Below, piece after piece: positions 34,661 through 45,204 of a stretch of 64,000 bases of DNA (its first letter is position 1; each line of letters starts with the position of its first letter). The stretch covers positions 434,001 to 498,000 of the forward strand of contig JASPKZ010004955.1 of NCBI GenBank assembly GCA_030220185.1, given 5' to 3'. A program made the translations under genes and the position numbers. The notes beneath the pieces were generated by a model, which was not told the origin of the DNA, ran no database searches, and worked only from the letters and a program-made list of their open reading frames with translations. This DNA comes from Diploptera punctata. Taxonomy: Eukaryota > Arthropoda > Insecta > Blattodea > Blaberidae.

Positions 34661-35965
34661 AGCGATTCCATGAAATATCATACCGAGGTGAAAATTTTGA
34701 AACTGACGCAGGAATAATTTTGTTGATGTAATATATATCTGTATATATCAAATTTTATAATTCTATAAGAAAATGTTTCAAATGTGCATTATTTTAATCT
34801 AATAATAGCTGTAGAACTTGTCATATTCCAAACCTGAAAAAGTACGCAAAATTTTACCAATTTCTTGTTTAATGATTTGGTCCTATGAATTCGTTTTATT
34901 CCACAAAATATTTTTTTAAACCATGCTTTGGTCCTCCTTGGTCGTAAATGAAACAATATTAATTGCATTCTAATATTCTATATACCTTAAATGTGTCCTA
35001 TAGTTGCTAACTGTAAATTATGGTCAGTCAGTCACAGAAAACGGATAAAAATTACTGTACACGACATAATAATTGATGGATTCAAATTTCCTCTTGGATT
35101 GTACGTTATCGGTACACAACTAATAAAAAAGCATTGATGACATTTTCTTGTAAAGTCATTATTTTTCCCCGCTGGAGTCCCGTGACTGACTGACTTTTTG
35201 TCCCTCATTTATATTGCTAATATGCATGACGCAGTCAGTTGCTTGCTGGACTCCGTGTGTATTAACATAAACATGGTTTAGGAAATCTGGTAGACTGTTC
35301 GGCTCAGCTGTTTCATAAAATAATTACTGGCCCTTCTTATGTGACAATTTGAGCTAAAAGGCAGTCAGCGGAAGGATTTAAATGTAGAGTAATTCCATGA
35401 AAATGTCATACCGATGTGAAAATTTTTAAACTGGCGCAGGAGTAATTTTTTCGATGAGATATACTTTTTTACAGATGAAATTTTCTGATTCTAGAAGTTA
35501 ATGTTTGAAATACGGATTATTTTGATTCTAAAATTAACAGTAGAACATGACGTATTCCGAAACCTGAAAACACATGCAAAATTAAACGAAATTTTGTTTT
35601 ACGATTTCACTGTATACATTTTTGTTTCACTGACTCTTTTGTTATACCATATTTCGGTCCTTCCTGATCGTAAATGTAATACTAATAATTGTATTATAAT
35701 ATTCTAGCTAATTAAAATGCGCCCTATAATTATTAAGGGTAAACTACAGTCAGTCACATAAAACATACAAAAAGTATTGTATACAATACGATAATTGATG
35801 GATTCAAATTTCCTCTGAGATTCTACGTTATCGGTACATAATTAACAAAAAAGTATCAACGACATTTTCTTCTAAAGTCATTACGTTTCCTGCTAGAATC
35901 CCGTGACTGTCTTTTTTTATTTATATTGCTACTACGCACGGTGCACTCAGTTGCTCGTTACACAG
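34661..35965. repeat. Diverged tandem duplication (period about 726 bp)
   Basis: The segments 34661-35250 and 35387-35965 are collinear: both start with ATTCCATGAAA and contain ATAATTGATGGATTCAAATTTCC, TACGTTATCGGTACA and CCCGTGACTG. They differ by many substitutions. There is no coding sequence. It could be a tandem copy of an unknown repeat. Confidence 0.8.
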
Positions 35966-36349
35966 ATTTTTAGAAAAGCGATTTCAACATCTTGCAGTTA
36001 TTCCAGCAACTCATGGATTTCACCATGTGAAAGTGTCGAAGCCGTATGTTATAGATAGAGCAAGGAATTATATGAAGAAAATTATACGAAAATATGAAAT
36101 CGTAAAGTCAAAATATGAAAATTATGACGCAAAAATATTATGAAGCTACTATTTTCTAAACTTTTTACATATATGTATATACATAGGCCCACTATAACTT
36201 GTGTACATACCAGCACATAAATGAGACAAACAGAACTTATTTATAGCTCAAGAAATCAAGATGTTCACTGTATTTCGATTTTAATTAGCTTTCTCATTAA
36301 TTCTGACCCAATATAAAATACCATATTCATGATCTGCAACAATTTTAAT
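35966..36349. other. AT-rich, nothing recognised
   Basis: No coding sequence or shared repeat was seen. Confidence 0.4.
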
Positions 36350-36665
36350 GGATCACGCCATAGTGTAGTTGTATAAGGGAACGTGGTGCAAACAAGAAAG
36401 TCGTGGGTTCGAGTCTCGATATTGTCAAGATTTTTAGCTGGACCAGACCTCCTGGTGGCATTGTAGACCTGGAATCGACTCAGATCCTAATAGAAGTGAG
36501 TACTAGATGCTTGTTCTGGGCACAAATGCGGCCATAAGGCAGATCCGACAACCCGGCGGACATCTCGTGCCTATTATCTAGAAAGATGGTAGCTTCAATA
36601 TACCACTACCCCAATGGCCTCCCAACACTGTAGTGGAATCACTTTACCTTCATAAATAAAAACTG
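36350..36665 (+). mobile_element. SINE-I copy 1 (tRNA-like head plus body)
   Basis: TAGTGTAGTTGTATAAG (A-box-like) and GGGTTCGAGTCTC (B box) are spaced as in a tRNA. A body follows that is shared with 37340-37495 (TGCTCTGGG, GGCAG, CCTACTAC, TGTAGTGGAAT, ACTTTAC). Confidence 0.75.
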
Positions 36666-36689
36666 AGAGGTTATATATAATACAATTAA

Positions 36690-36975
36690 TTAATGTACTG
36701 AATCGTATTTAATTATGAAATCCAAATATATACAAGAACAAAACATTGTAACCAAAACAAACAGGTTTCCATTAAATCTAGCACTAACAAAGTTTAGAAG
36801 AACAGGTATAGTTTGGATTATTGCTATTTTTACATTGCATAAAGATATTAAATTCCTGGAGATGCAAGTGTAACAATAACATTAAATTGGACGATTTAAA
36901 ATACAAGTAAACCATTCCAGATGTCATATTTGGAGAAACAAGATGTTAAAAGTTATTAATCCATAATTGATTCCA
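36690..36975 (+). repeat. Unclassified repeat G, copy 2
   Basis: This is the reverse complement of 18420-18700 with moderate divergence. Non-coding. Confidence 0.6.
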
Positions 36976-37339
36976 GGGATTGTTTCAGAACTCTTTTTGC
37001 AATTAAAGTTACATTTAATATTGAACTTCAAACATGGTGAAATGTAGATAAAATTATTTTAACATTTTTTTCATGAAATAGGTCTAACATAGTGTCCATA
37101 ATCTTGGTCTAATTGTGTTTTGAACAATCCAATTGTCAATTCTGTTTGTAATACACAGAATTTTTTTTTCTATATTTTATGTTAGTAAACTATAAGGCCT
37201 CTCAGTCAGAATTGTTTTGCACGATGAAAAATTATGCTCAACATCACACGATGTTATGGCAGCATACTTGTATCATGCTATATTCGTTAGTTTGATGCCC
37301 TTACCTACATGAACTTTACTAATTTCACAAAGCACTTAA
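36976..37339. other. AT-rich, nothing recognised
   Basis: No coding sequence or shared repeat was identified. Confidence 0.4.
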
Positions 37340-37495
37340 ACGGAAATGGGTACCGGACGCTTGCTCTGGGAGTAAAGGCAGCCGTCACGCAGGACTGACA
37401 TCAAGTGCCGATAGTCCAGAAAAAGTGGTAGCCTTATCCTCCTACTACTCCAAGGGCCTCTTGAGGCCTGTAGTGGAATTACTTTACTTTACTGC
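37340..37495 (+). mobile_element. SINE-I copy 2 (body only)
   Basis: This matches the 3' body of 36350-36665, ending GTAGTGGAATTACTTTAC. The tRNA-like head is missing. Confidence 0.6.
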
Positions 37496-37548
37496 TTCAA
37501 GTTTAGCAGCAGTCTTTCCTACATTTAAATGCTGTAATCTGTTCACAA

Positions 37549-39519
37549 CAAGAAATGGTTTGATGAGGAATGTGCCGACATTGTAAAGAAAAGAAAGCTA
37601 GCAAAAATGAAATGGTTACACGAGCCAAATGAGGTAAATTTAGAGCAATTGGGTAGTGTTAGACGAAACCACCAAGTTACTAAAGAGTAAAAAGAGGGAA
37701 TATTTGAGAGAGAAGATTAATGATCTTGGAATGAATGCGAAAAATAGGAACATTAGAGAATTATATCAGGGAATTAGTATAGAGAAGAAAGGGTTTCAGG
37801 CTAGAACAAACATAATTCGGAATGAAAATGGGGATATGATTGCAGATTCTAGGAGTATATTAAATAGATGGAAAAGTTAATTTAATCAGCTATTAAATGT
37901 ACATACAGAACAGGACATTGAGGAGGATAATTTACATACAGCAGAAATGCTAGTCGCAGAGCCAAGTGCATTAGAGGTTGAAATGACAATTGAAAAATTG
38001 AAGATGTATAAAGCATCAGGTTGAGATGAGATCCCAGCAGAACTGATAAAATCAGGGGGAGAAAAATTAATGGACAAGATACGCTGGTTGCTTAGTATGA
38101 TTTGGGAAAAAGAAGCTCTTCCAGATGAATGGAAGGAATCAATTATCGTACCAATTTATAAGAAAGGAGATAAAACTGATTGCAACAACTACAGGGGCAT
38201 CTCATTACTTTCAACTTCGTACAATATTCTAACAAATATATTAGTAAGCAGACTTACTCCCTATATTGATGATATTCTAGGAGATCATCAATGTGCATTT
38301 AGAAGAAACAGGTCTACAACAGATCAGGTTTTTAGTACTGTATAAGACAGATTTTAGAAAAGAAATGGGAATATAATGGTACTGTACATCAACTATATGT
38401 AGACTTCAAAAAAGCATATGATTCAATTAAGAGGGAGAAGTTATATAGTATCCTGCTGGAGTTCGGAATTCCTAAAAAGTTAGTTAGACTTATACGAATG
38501 TGTCTAAATGGCTCAAAGAGTAGGGTGCGTGTAGGCAAACAGTTTTCAGACACTTTTGAAATCCGGAATGGGTTGAAGCAAGGAGATGCACTATCTCCTC
38601 TACTATTTAATTTTGTACTAGAGCATGCCATTAAATCTTTAGAGAATGAGGAAGGCTTACAACTGAAATGGTATTAATAAGCTGTTAGTTTATGCTGATG
38701 ATGTAGTACTACTGGCCGATAGCGAGGAAATACTAAAGGCCAACACGCACACACTATTGAGTAACACTAAGAAATTAGGACTGGAAGTAAATATCAGTAA
38801 AACTAAATATATGGTCACACGTAGAAATTCAGTATATAATGGAAATGGACAGCTAATGACAAATGAGGGAAATTTTGAGGAAGTGGCTGAATTCAAATAC
38901 CTAGGAACAATAATCACAAATAGGAATGAGATGCACAAAGAAATGAAACATAGACTCAATTCTGGAAATGCATGCTATTATGCAATGAAGAGATTTTTGA
39001 TGTCCCAACTCCTCTCAAGAAACGTTAAGCTGAAAATATATAAAACTATTATTCTACCAGTTATATTATATGGGTGTGAAACATGGACTCTTACTTTAAG
39101 GGAGGAAAGGAGATTACGAGTATTTGAGAATAAAGTTCTTAGGAAAATTTTTGGACCAAAGAGAGATGAAGAGACAGGTGAATGGAGAAGACTACATAAC
39201 AATGAACTACATGGTCTTTATAGGAAGCCATATATAATCACAACATTTAAGTCTCGTAGACAGCGATGGGCAGGACATGTTGCGCGTATGGGGAATGAAA
39301 GACGTGCATGGAAACTTCTTGTAGGAAAGCCAGAAGGAAAACGCCCAATTGGTAGACCAAGAATGAGGTTGGAGAACAACATTAACTATGATTTGAGGGA
39401 AGTAGATTATACTGGGAATGATTGGAAAGCATTAGCTCAGGATAGGGATGTATGGAGAGCTTATGTCCGCGCGGCCATGAACCTACGGGTTGGATCGTGC
39501 CAGTGAGTAAGTAAGTGAG
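37549..39519 (+). mobile_element. RTE-like LINE copy 7, 5'-truncated, 14-bp target duplication
   Basis: It is flanked by TAATCTGTTCACAA (37535-37548 and 39520-39533). It begins inside the endonuclease/linker region and runs to the end of the RT and a GTAA tail. It is the longest well-preserved RT of this family here: linker (37656-37880), fingers (38070-38345, 'NYRGISLLSTSYNIL'), palm with YADD near 38690, and the thumb and C-terminal domain (38757-39506, 'GWRRLHNNELHG'-like and 'MNLRV'). Three clear lesions are a TGA near 38022, a 1-bp frameshift near 38341 and a 1-bp insertion near 38667. Confidence 0.95.
38757..39506 (+). pseudogene. RTE reverse transcriptase, C-terminal half
   Basis: A 249-codon open stretch within RTE copy 7 starts just after the YADD active site. 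It covers the thumb ('VNISKTKYMVTRR', 'EFKYLGTIITNRNE') and the connecting region ('YGCETWTLTLREERRL', 'RRQRWAGHVARMGNERRAW', 'GKPEGKRPIGRP'), and ends 'AAMNLRVGSCQ'. The functional protein would include the upstream domains, which lie in other frames, so this piece alone is not an active enzyme. Confidence 0.85.
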
Positions 39520-39533
39520 TAATCTGTTCACAA

Positions 39534-40211
39534 AGTAAGAACTGCTCTCAGGTAGCAATAACGAGTTGACAGCTATTATACCTGACTATAGAATATTCCA
39601 ACATTGTTTTTCTGCTTATTCATCTAGGCTCATGTTCTTGTCTGGGGATCCAGTTTAGTACAAAAATCTCCATCTAACTTTGTCACTCTGTGAGTCCTCA
39701 TCCAATTATTTGCTTTAATAAAAGCTATCTATCTTGTTCAGAAGGAATACTGAAGAATTTTCACTTGTCTACCACATTACGCTGTAAAAAATTATATAAA
39801 TACATTAATTTCAAGAAATGTTTTAATGAATTCCTAGAACTTTTATTGAAAAAAAATCGGGAATTTCAAAGTTGAAAAATATGAAGGAGTATGAAATTTT
39901 CACTAAAATGTGAACATTTTGCTAAAATATTATGAAATATGAAGTTTTTTGTTGGTCTTATTTGATTCTAGATATCGTGAAATGTAAAGATACTTAGTCT
40001 CAGCGCTCTCTGACAAATAGTTTAAAACATGAAATTTCATAAAATTCCTCGCTCTAGCTATAACACACAATTTCTGTTTTAGATAAGTCTAAAAGAGAGA
40101 AAGTTCACTGGAAAAAAAAAAGAAAAAAAAATGTCGACATACCTTGTTTGTGCCAGTTTTGGACTTTTCTGTTTTTTTCCCCAGGGATAAGTGATATAGG
40201 CCTATAATATA
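39534..40211. other. AT-rich, nothing recognised
   Basis: Short open frames only. Confidence 0.4.
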
Positions 40212-41754
40212 CACTGCTCAAAACAATTAGAGGAACACTATGAAATATGCAAATATTTTTTGATTGGATAAAGGTACAAACATGAAATTAATAAAGTACA
40301 TTATGTGTGGTTATTTATTTATTTATTGCTCATGTCAGTAAAAACAAATGAATAACGCTGACAATTAAATTTTCAAATAATTCCGCTATGTATGCAATTG
40401 AATCTTGTGCTTATTTTTCAAAGTTAAACACTCGTTATATAGAGTTAGTATCGTGTATGGCCTCCACGACATTCGATGACAGTTTGGCACCTTCGTGGCA
40501 TGCTCCCAATAAGATTCTGGATTTCCTCTTGCGGGATATTCTCCCATTCCTCCTTCAGAGCATCTCCAAGTTGCTGCAGAGTTTGTGGAGCTTGATGGCG
40601 GTTCCTGACCTTCCTGTCTAGAAGATCCCACAAGTGTTCAATAGGGTTGAGGTCTGGGCTGATCGCTGGCCACTCCATTACCTCAATTTCATTCCTCCTC
40701 AGGAAATCCCTGGTGACAGCCGCAGAATGTGCCCTGGCATTATCCTGCATAAACAGAAATCCAGGGCCTACTCCAATGGCAGCAGGTACTATATGCTCTT
40801 CCAGAACGTGCTCGATATACCGGACAGCATTCAGTCGCTGGGGAACAAGTACAAGGTCCGTACGATTGTTGTACATAACTCCGGCCCACACCATTATGGA
40901 ACCTCCTCCGAATCTATCAATTTCCTGTACAGTCTCTGCAGAAAATCTTTCTCCTGGCCGTCCCCACACCCTCAATCGACCATCACAACGTGTAAGACGA
41001 TACCTGGATTCGTCCGAGAAGAGCACAGACTCCCACTGGTTCAGGTTCCAATCACCATGGTTTTCAGCATACGTACGTCTTGCTGCCTTATGCCCATTTG
41101 TTAAGCGTGGTTTTTTAACGGGCCTTTTTGGACGAATATTCTCTTTCCTTAATCTGTTCCTTATGGTTTGGTCTGAAACCCGGACTCCGGAAGCCATATG
41201 AAGGTCATTCTACAGGTCTTTTGCAGTTTTTGTACGCTGTCGAAGAGCAGAAAGAAGAACGTATCTGTCATCCTGGGGGCTTGTTTTAAATTTACGGCCC
41301 TGGCCACGTCTTCTACAATACTGATCTGTCTCTCTGTGCCTGTTGCATAACCTAGACACCACGGAAGGAGAAACCCCAAGCTCTCTAGCCACTTGTCGCA
41401 GAGATTGACCTTGTCGTAAAAGATGTAGAGCATGATACACTTCAAACTCATTTAAATGCCTCATTTTGTAAGATACTTCAATAAACAAGGCAATAATCAA
41501 CATTCGTCACTATAGCAACATCAGGAAGCTTACCAATTAGAAGTGGCCAGTGCCTTCCAAAATAAAAAAAAAATTCTCTATATTTGTTATTTGAGGTAAT
41601 TTCTCTGTATTTAGGCCATGGATCTTTAAAATTTGTATCCAATGATAAAATTAATAATTCAATTTACATATTGTCCAACTTTCAGCATCACAGCTTTAAA
41701 AAAAATTACTTATTCGATTTGTTACAAGTGTTCCTCAAATTGTTTTGAGCAGTG
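40212..41754 (-). mobile_element. Tc1 transposon, complete, TA-flanked
   Basis: The inverted repeats CACTGCTCAAAACAATT (40212 onward) and their complement (ending 41754) continue for about 28 bp with one mismatch and an inner GAGGAACACT motif. TA dinucleotides flank both ends (40210-40211 and 41755-41756). The 1,543-bp length is typical for Tc1-like elements. It contains one transposase on the minus strand. Apart from one stop codon it looks intact, so this is one of the youngest insertions in the window. Confidence 0.95.
40445..41464 (-). pseudogene. Tc1 transposase (DD34E) with one amber codon
   Basis: This is a cut-and-paste transposase of the Tc1/mariner superfamily. Starting at the ATG at 41464 ('MRHLNEFEV') the frame holds paired-like helix-turn-helix domains ('LRQVARELGVSPSVVSRL', then 'VSDQTIRNRLRKE'). 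The catalytic residues are Asp151 ('VLFSDESRY'), Asp241 ('FMQDNARAH') and Glu276 ('PDLNPIEHLW'), giving 34 residues between the second Asp and Glu. It ends normally at 40445. The only lesion visible is TAG at 41210-41212 (codon 85), between the two helix-turn-helix domains. The rest, 339 residues, is in one frame. An upstream in-frame ATG at 41503 would add 13 residues, but family start context favours 41464. Confidence 0.93.
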
Positions 41755-41794
41755 TATAACATATTCGAAATAACAAACATATTAATAAGCTAGC

Positions 41795-41799
<5 letters not shown>

Positions 41800-41848
<49 letters not shown>
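41800..41848. repeat. (TA)n microsatellite
   Basis: A perfect TA dinucleotide run just outside the Tc1 element. Confidence 0.95.
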
Positions 41849-41851
<3 letters not shown>

Positions 41852-42089
41852 CTTCTCCTTAGTCCAACACTCTTTCAGGTTATTTTACGTAACCCGTAGC
41901 ACCTGGGCCTTGCAGGGACACGATATGTCGAGAGAGGATGCTTAAAATTTTGATTACATACATAATTTTTTGATGACGCAAGGACATGGAGAGTCTTCCG
42001 GATAAGGGATCGGCTCAATGCTGGGGCTACCTCCGAGACAGCACAAACATTTAAGGCAAGCACGCTATTCATTCATTCATTCATTCCAA

Positions 42090-42235
42090 ACAGGGCGAAT
42101 ATGATAGCCAAATAGTATTTGGAGATTATTGGGACTTCAAAGTTTCGCGACATTTGTCTTACGTACGACGAGAAAAGAAAAACGTCACTTGTCCGTGTAT
42201 ATGAGGTAACGATGTTACCCCGAGATCACAACTTA
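42090..42235 (-). mobile_element. Old SINE-D relic
   Basis: This aligns with the SINE-D body: 'GGGACTTCAAAG', 'CGACATTTGTCTTACG' and the final 'CCCGAGATCACA' correspond to matching segments of the SINE at 33682-34031. It is strongly diverged and the B box is lost. Confidence 0.55.
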
Positions 42236-43720
42236 CTTCTAAAATCTAGAATACTTAAGCATATCAAACATTATTGAAATTTAATATTTAGAGGGCGATA
42301 TTTTGAAAACACCGTTAACAACCGGTACTCTGGGATAGTGGAATTGCTCAGCGATGTGGTGACTTCTCGTGTGATCGAAAACTTTTTAACATTTATTTTT
42401 AATTGCTGCCCTGCTATACCATTAATTTGTTTATGCATTTCCGAGATTTTACTATATACCAAAAAATTACTGTATGTCTCATTCAAAAATATATTTTATA
42501 CTGTTAAAAAAGTTTGATATCAAACAGAATATTTCACTCGGCAAATCCAATATTGATGAAATATGGAATTACTTCAAAACATATTCAGAGGAACTACTGA
42601 ACACAGAATAATATGTATATTACAGTAGATGCCATGTAAGTATTAATTAAGTTGTTTGAAATCAAAATTATCTCTTCCTTTATCTCCTAACAGGAGAATA
42701 GAAAATCCACCAAGTGCCTCCATTTTGTCATAATCACTGCCAACTTCTATGTTATTCCCTTTTTTGAATTTCATCTGTGCTTTTTCTTATCCAAATTCGT
42801 TTGTCTTCTTTTCCTTGAGGGTTTCAAGCGAATGCATTATTTTTAATTGTTTGACGGCCTAGTAATCCATTCCCGTTTTCGTTTCTCATTACTAATATTT
42901 TAATACTCGTATGTTTGGCCCTTTTTTTCATAACTCCTTATTTGAAGCTATTTCTAATAATATTCCGCTCATTTGTAATAATTTGGTTATTTTGCACGAA
43001 AATCAAAATCTTGATATAGACCTACAATTCTACTAAGTACAGAAAAAAACAATTTTGTTTTTACTTTTATTGTTTGGTATAACTTAGGATAAGTATTGTA
43101 TTATAAATAATTCATACAATGAGCATTAGTGTGTTGATGGTGTAATATATTACTTTTATGCCTCACAAATCATTCTTAAAAGTAATTTTATTTTTATGAA
43201 GGCCATGCATGAGTTGTTTTCAAAGTGTTCCCTTCCCCCAAAACACTAGAAATCCAAACAGTAAGTTCATAGACTATTTATAATAAGGCGATTCATAAAT
43301 TTAATATAATTGTATCTTCAGGAATTATAACTAATTTAATTTCCATAAAAAGTTTATAAATAAAATTGTTAGATAGGTCATATTTATTTAATGTGGAAAA
43401 TATGGACGAATGTTAACAAAATATGTCCTATTTGTATATTGTATAATTCTTATATTTTTATTAAATTCACTAATACGTGTTTATCGGATATTTTCGAATG
43501 CATGTATATCTAGCTCAACTAATCGCTATAACAGGGTCGATCAGACCTTTTATTTGTAGTGATCTCAAAGTCTATTACTGAAAGATTAATTATTTTCATA
43601 TTATAATTCAATAATTTATAGAACCCTACCGATATCTTTTCACCGGCTGTTAACGGATTTTGGCTGATTGTTTTGTTATAAGGAATCCATAGTCTCCGAT
43701 GACTTACTATAATGGACTCT
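42236..43720. other. About 1.5 kb AT-rich, nothing recognised
   Basis: No coding sequence, tRNA-like sequence or repeat shared with the rest of the window was seen. Confidence 0.45.
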
Positions 43721-43734
43721 GTATTTTAGTTTCC

Positions 43735-44191
43735 TTATATTGTATGGGTGCGAAACATGGACTCTTACTTTAAGGGAGGAAAGGAGATTACAGGTATTCG
43801 AGAATAAAGTACTTAGGAAAATTTTTAGACCAAAGAGAGATGAACAGACAGGTGAATGGAGAAGACTACATAATAATGAACTGCATGGTCTTTATGGGAA
43901 GCCGGATATAATAAGAACAGTTAAGTCTCGTAGATGCGATGGGCAGGACATGTTGCACGTATGGGGAATGAAAGACTTGCATGGAAACTTCTTGTAGGAA
44001 AACCAGAGGGAAAACGCCCAGTTGGTAGGCCAAGAATGAGGTGGGAGAATAACATTAACTATGATTTGAGGGAAGTAGATTACACAGGAAATGATTGGAA
44101 AGCATTAGCTCAGGATAGGGATGTATGGAGAGCTTATGTCCGCGCGGCCATGAACCTACGGGTTCGATAGTGCCAGTGAGTAAGTAAGTAA
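43735..44191 (+). mobile_element. RTE-like LINE copy 8, 3' end, 14-bp target duplication
   Basis: It is flanked by GTATTTTAGTTTCC (43721-43734 and 44192-44205). It runs from the RT 'YGCETWTLT' region to the C-terminus and a GTAA tail. A small deletion near 43935 shifts the frame between the two open stretches. It is heavily 5'-truncated, as is common for LINEs. Confidence 0.93.
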
Positions 44192-44205
44192 GTATTTTAG
44201 TTTCC

Positions 44206-44972
44206 AGGCGACATCAAAGTAAATTGTTTCCCTCTGGAACAATTATCGTGGCTTCGTGTAAGAGATCGTAGGACTGTCCATTCCCTATCCCTTCTCTATA
44301 AAATATTTCACACATCATCGCCTAATTATTTATCACGCCTCTTCATCAGACTATCCGACACACACAATCTTGACACTCGATCCCATCAGCACATTGTCCT
44401 TTACATCCTCATCACACTGTGTATGTATTATTCATTATCTTTTACAGTCTCACTTGCCAAAACATGGAATTCCCTTCCGCCCTATGTCAGAGACTGTCAA
44501 ACTATAACATCTTTCAGAAACAAACTAAATAATTTTTATTTAATAACTAACTTATACACCTCACTGATAGAATTATTCATGAAAATAATATTAAAATTAA
44601 CAATTATTTTCATTTATTTAAATATTGTATAACCGTAAATTTAGTTTACTATATATCATTATAATTTTTTATATAGGCCCCTACTTTAGACAGGGATGAT
44701 CTACGAACAATTTAATTTATCTTACTAGAATAAATTTTATTATTAATTTTAGTCTTAATCTTAACTATCATTAAGTGGTTGTATTATAGATTATAATATA
44801 ATAGATATTATCTTATTAGTCAAATCTTCATTTAGTATTTAATATTAGAGTTAATTGTGATTGTTATATTCTGTTGTAATATATGTTTGTCCTGGTGAGT
44901 GGAAGAGAAGGCCACATGGCCGTAACTCCACCAGGCTAAATAAATAAATAAAAATAAAAAAAAATAAAAAAA
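44206..44972 (+). mobile_element. CR1/Jockey-like LINE, 3' end
   Basis: The translation in two frames gives 'RTVHSLSLLYKIFHTSSPNY' followed by 'SLSFTVSLAKTWNSLPPYVRD' and 'TSFRNKLNNFYL', the typical C-terminus of CR1/L2/Jockey-type reverse transcriptases. A 3' UTR with AAGGCCACATGGCCGTAACTC follows, then an AAATA-rich tail (about 44937-44972). It lies directly next to the target duplication of RTE copy 8. Confidence 0.8.
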
Positions 44973-45204
44973 TACATTGTTGGTGCCTGGCAGAGCCCGG
45001 GAGGCTTCTAAGGCGCTGTTCCAATTACCAAAAACTGAAAACATTCTCTGCCAATAATGTCTTCGCATTATAATATTGATGTATAAAATGATGTTTCCAT
45101 GTCAACTCCACGTGGACATAATTATCTTAACAGCGTTGCAACTGTCGTCTTTTGCAGTATTATTATAATATGGTATGTTAGTGCTAGTGACAACGTCGCT
45201 TCAT
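44973..45204. other. Nothing recognised
   Basis: A mixed stretch with a GC-richer start (GGTGCCTGGCAGAGCCC). No shared repeat or coding sequence. Confidence 0.4.

Noticed and set aside
40634..41201. Plus-strand ORFs over the Tc1 element (156 and 184 codons)
   Set aside because: They are antisense shadows of the transposase on the minus strand.
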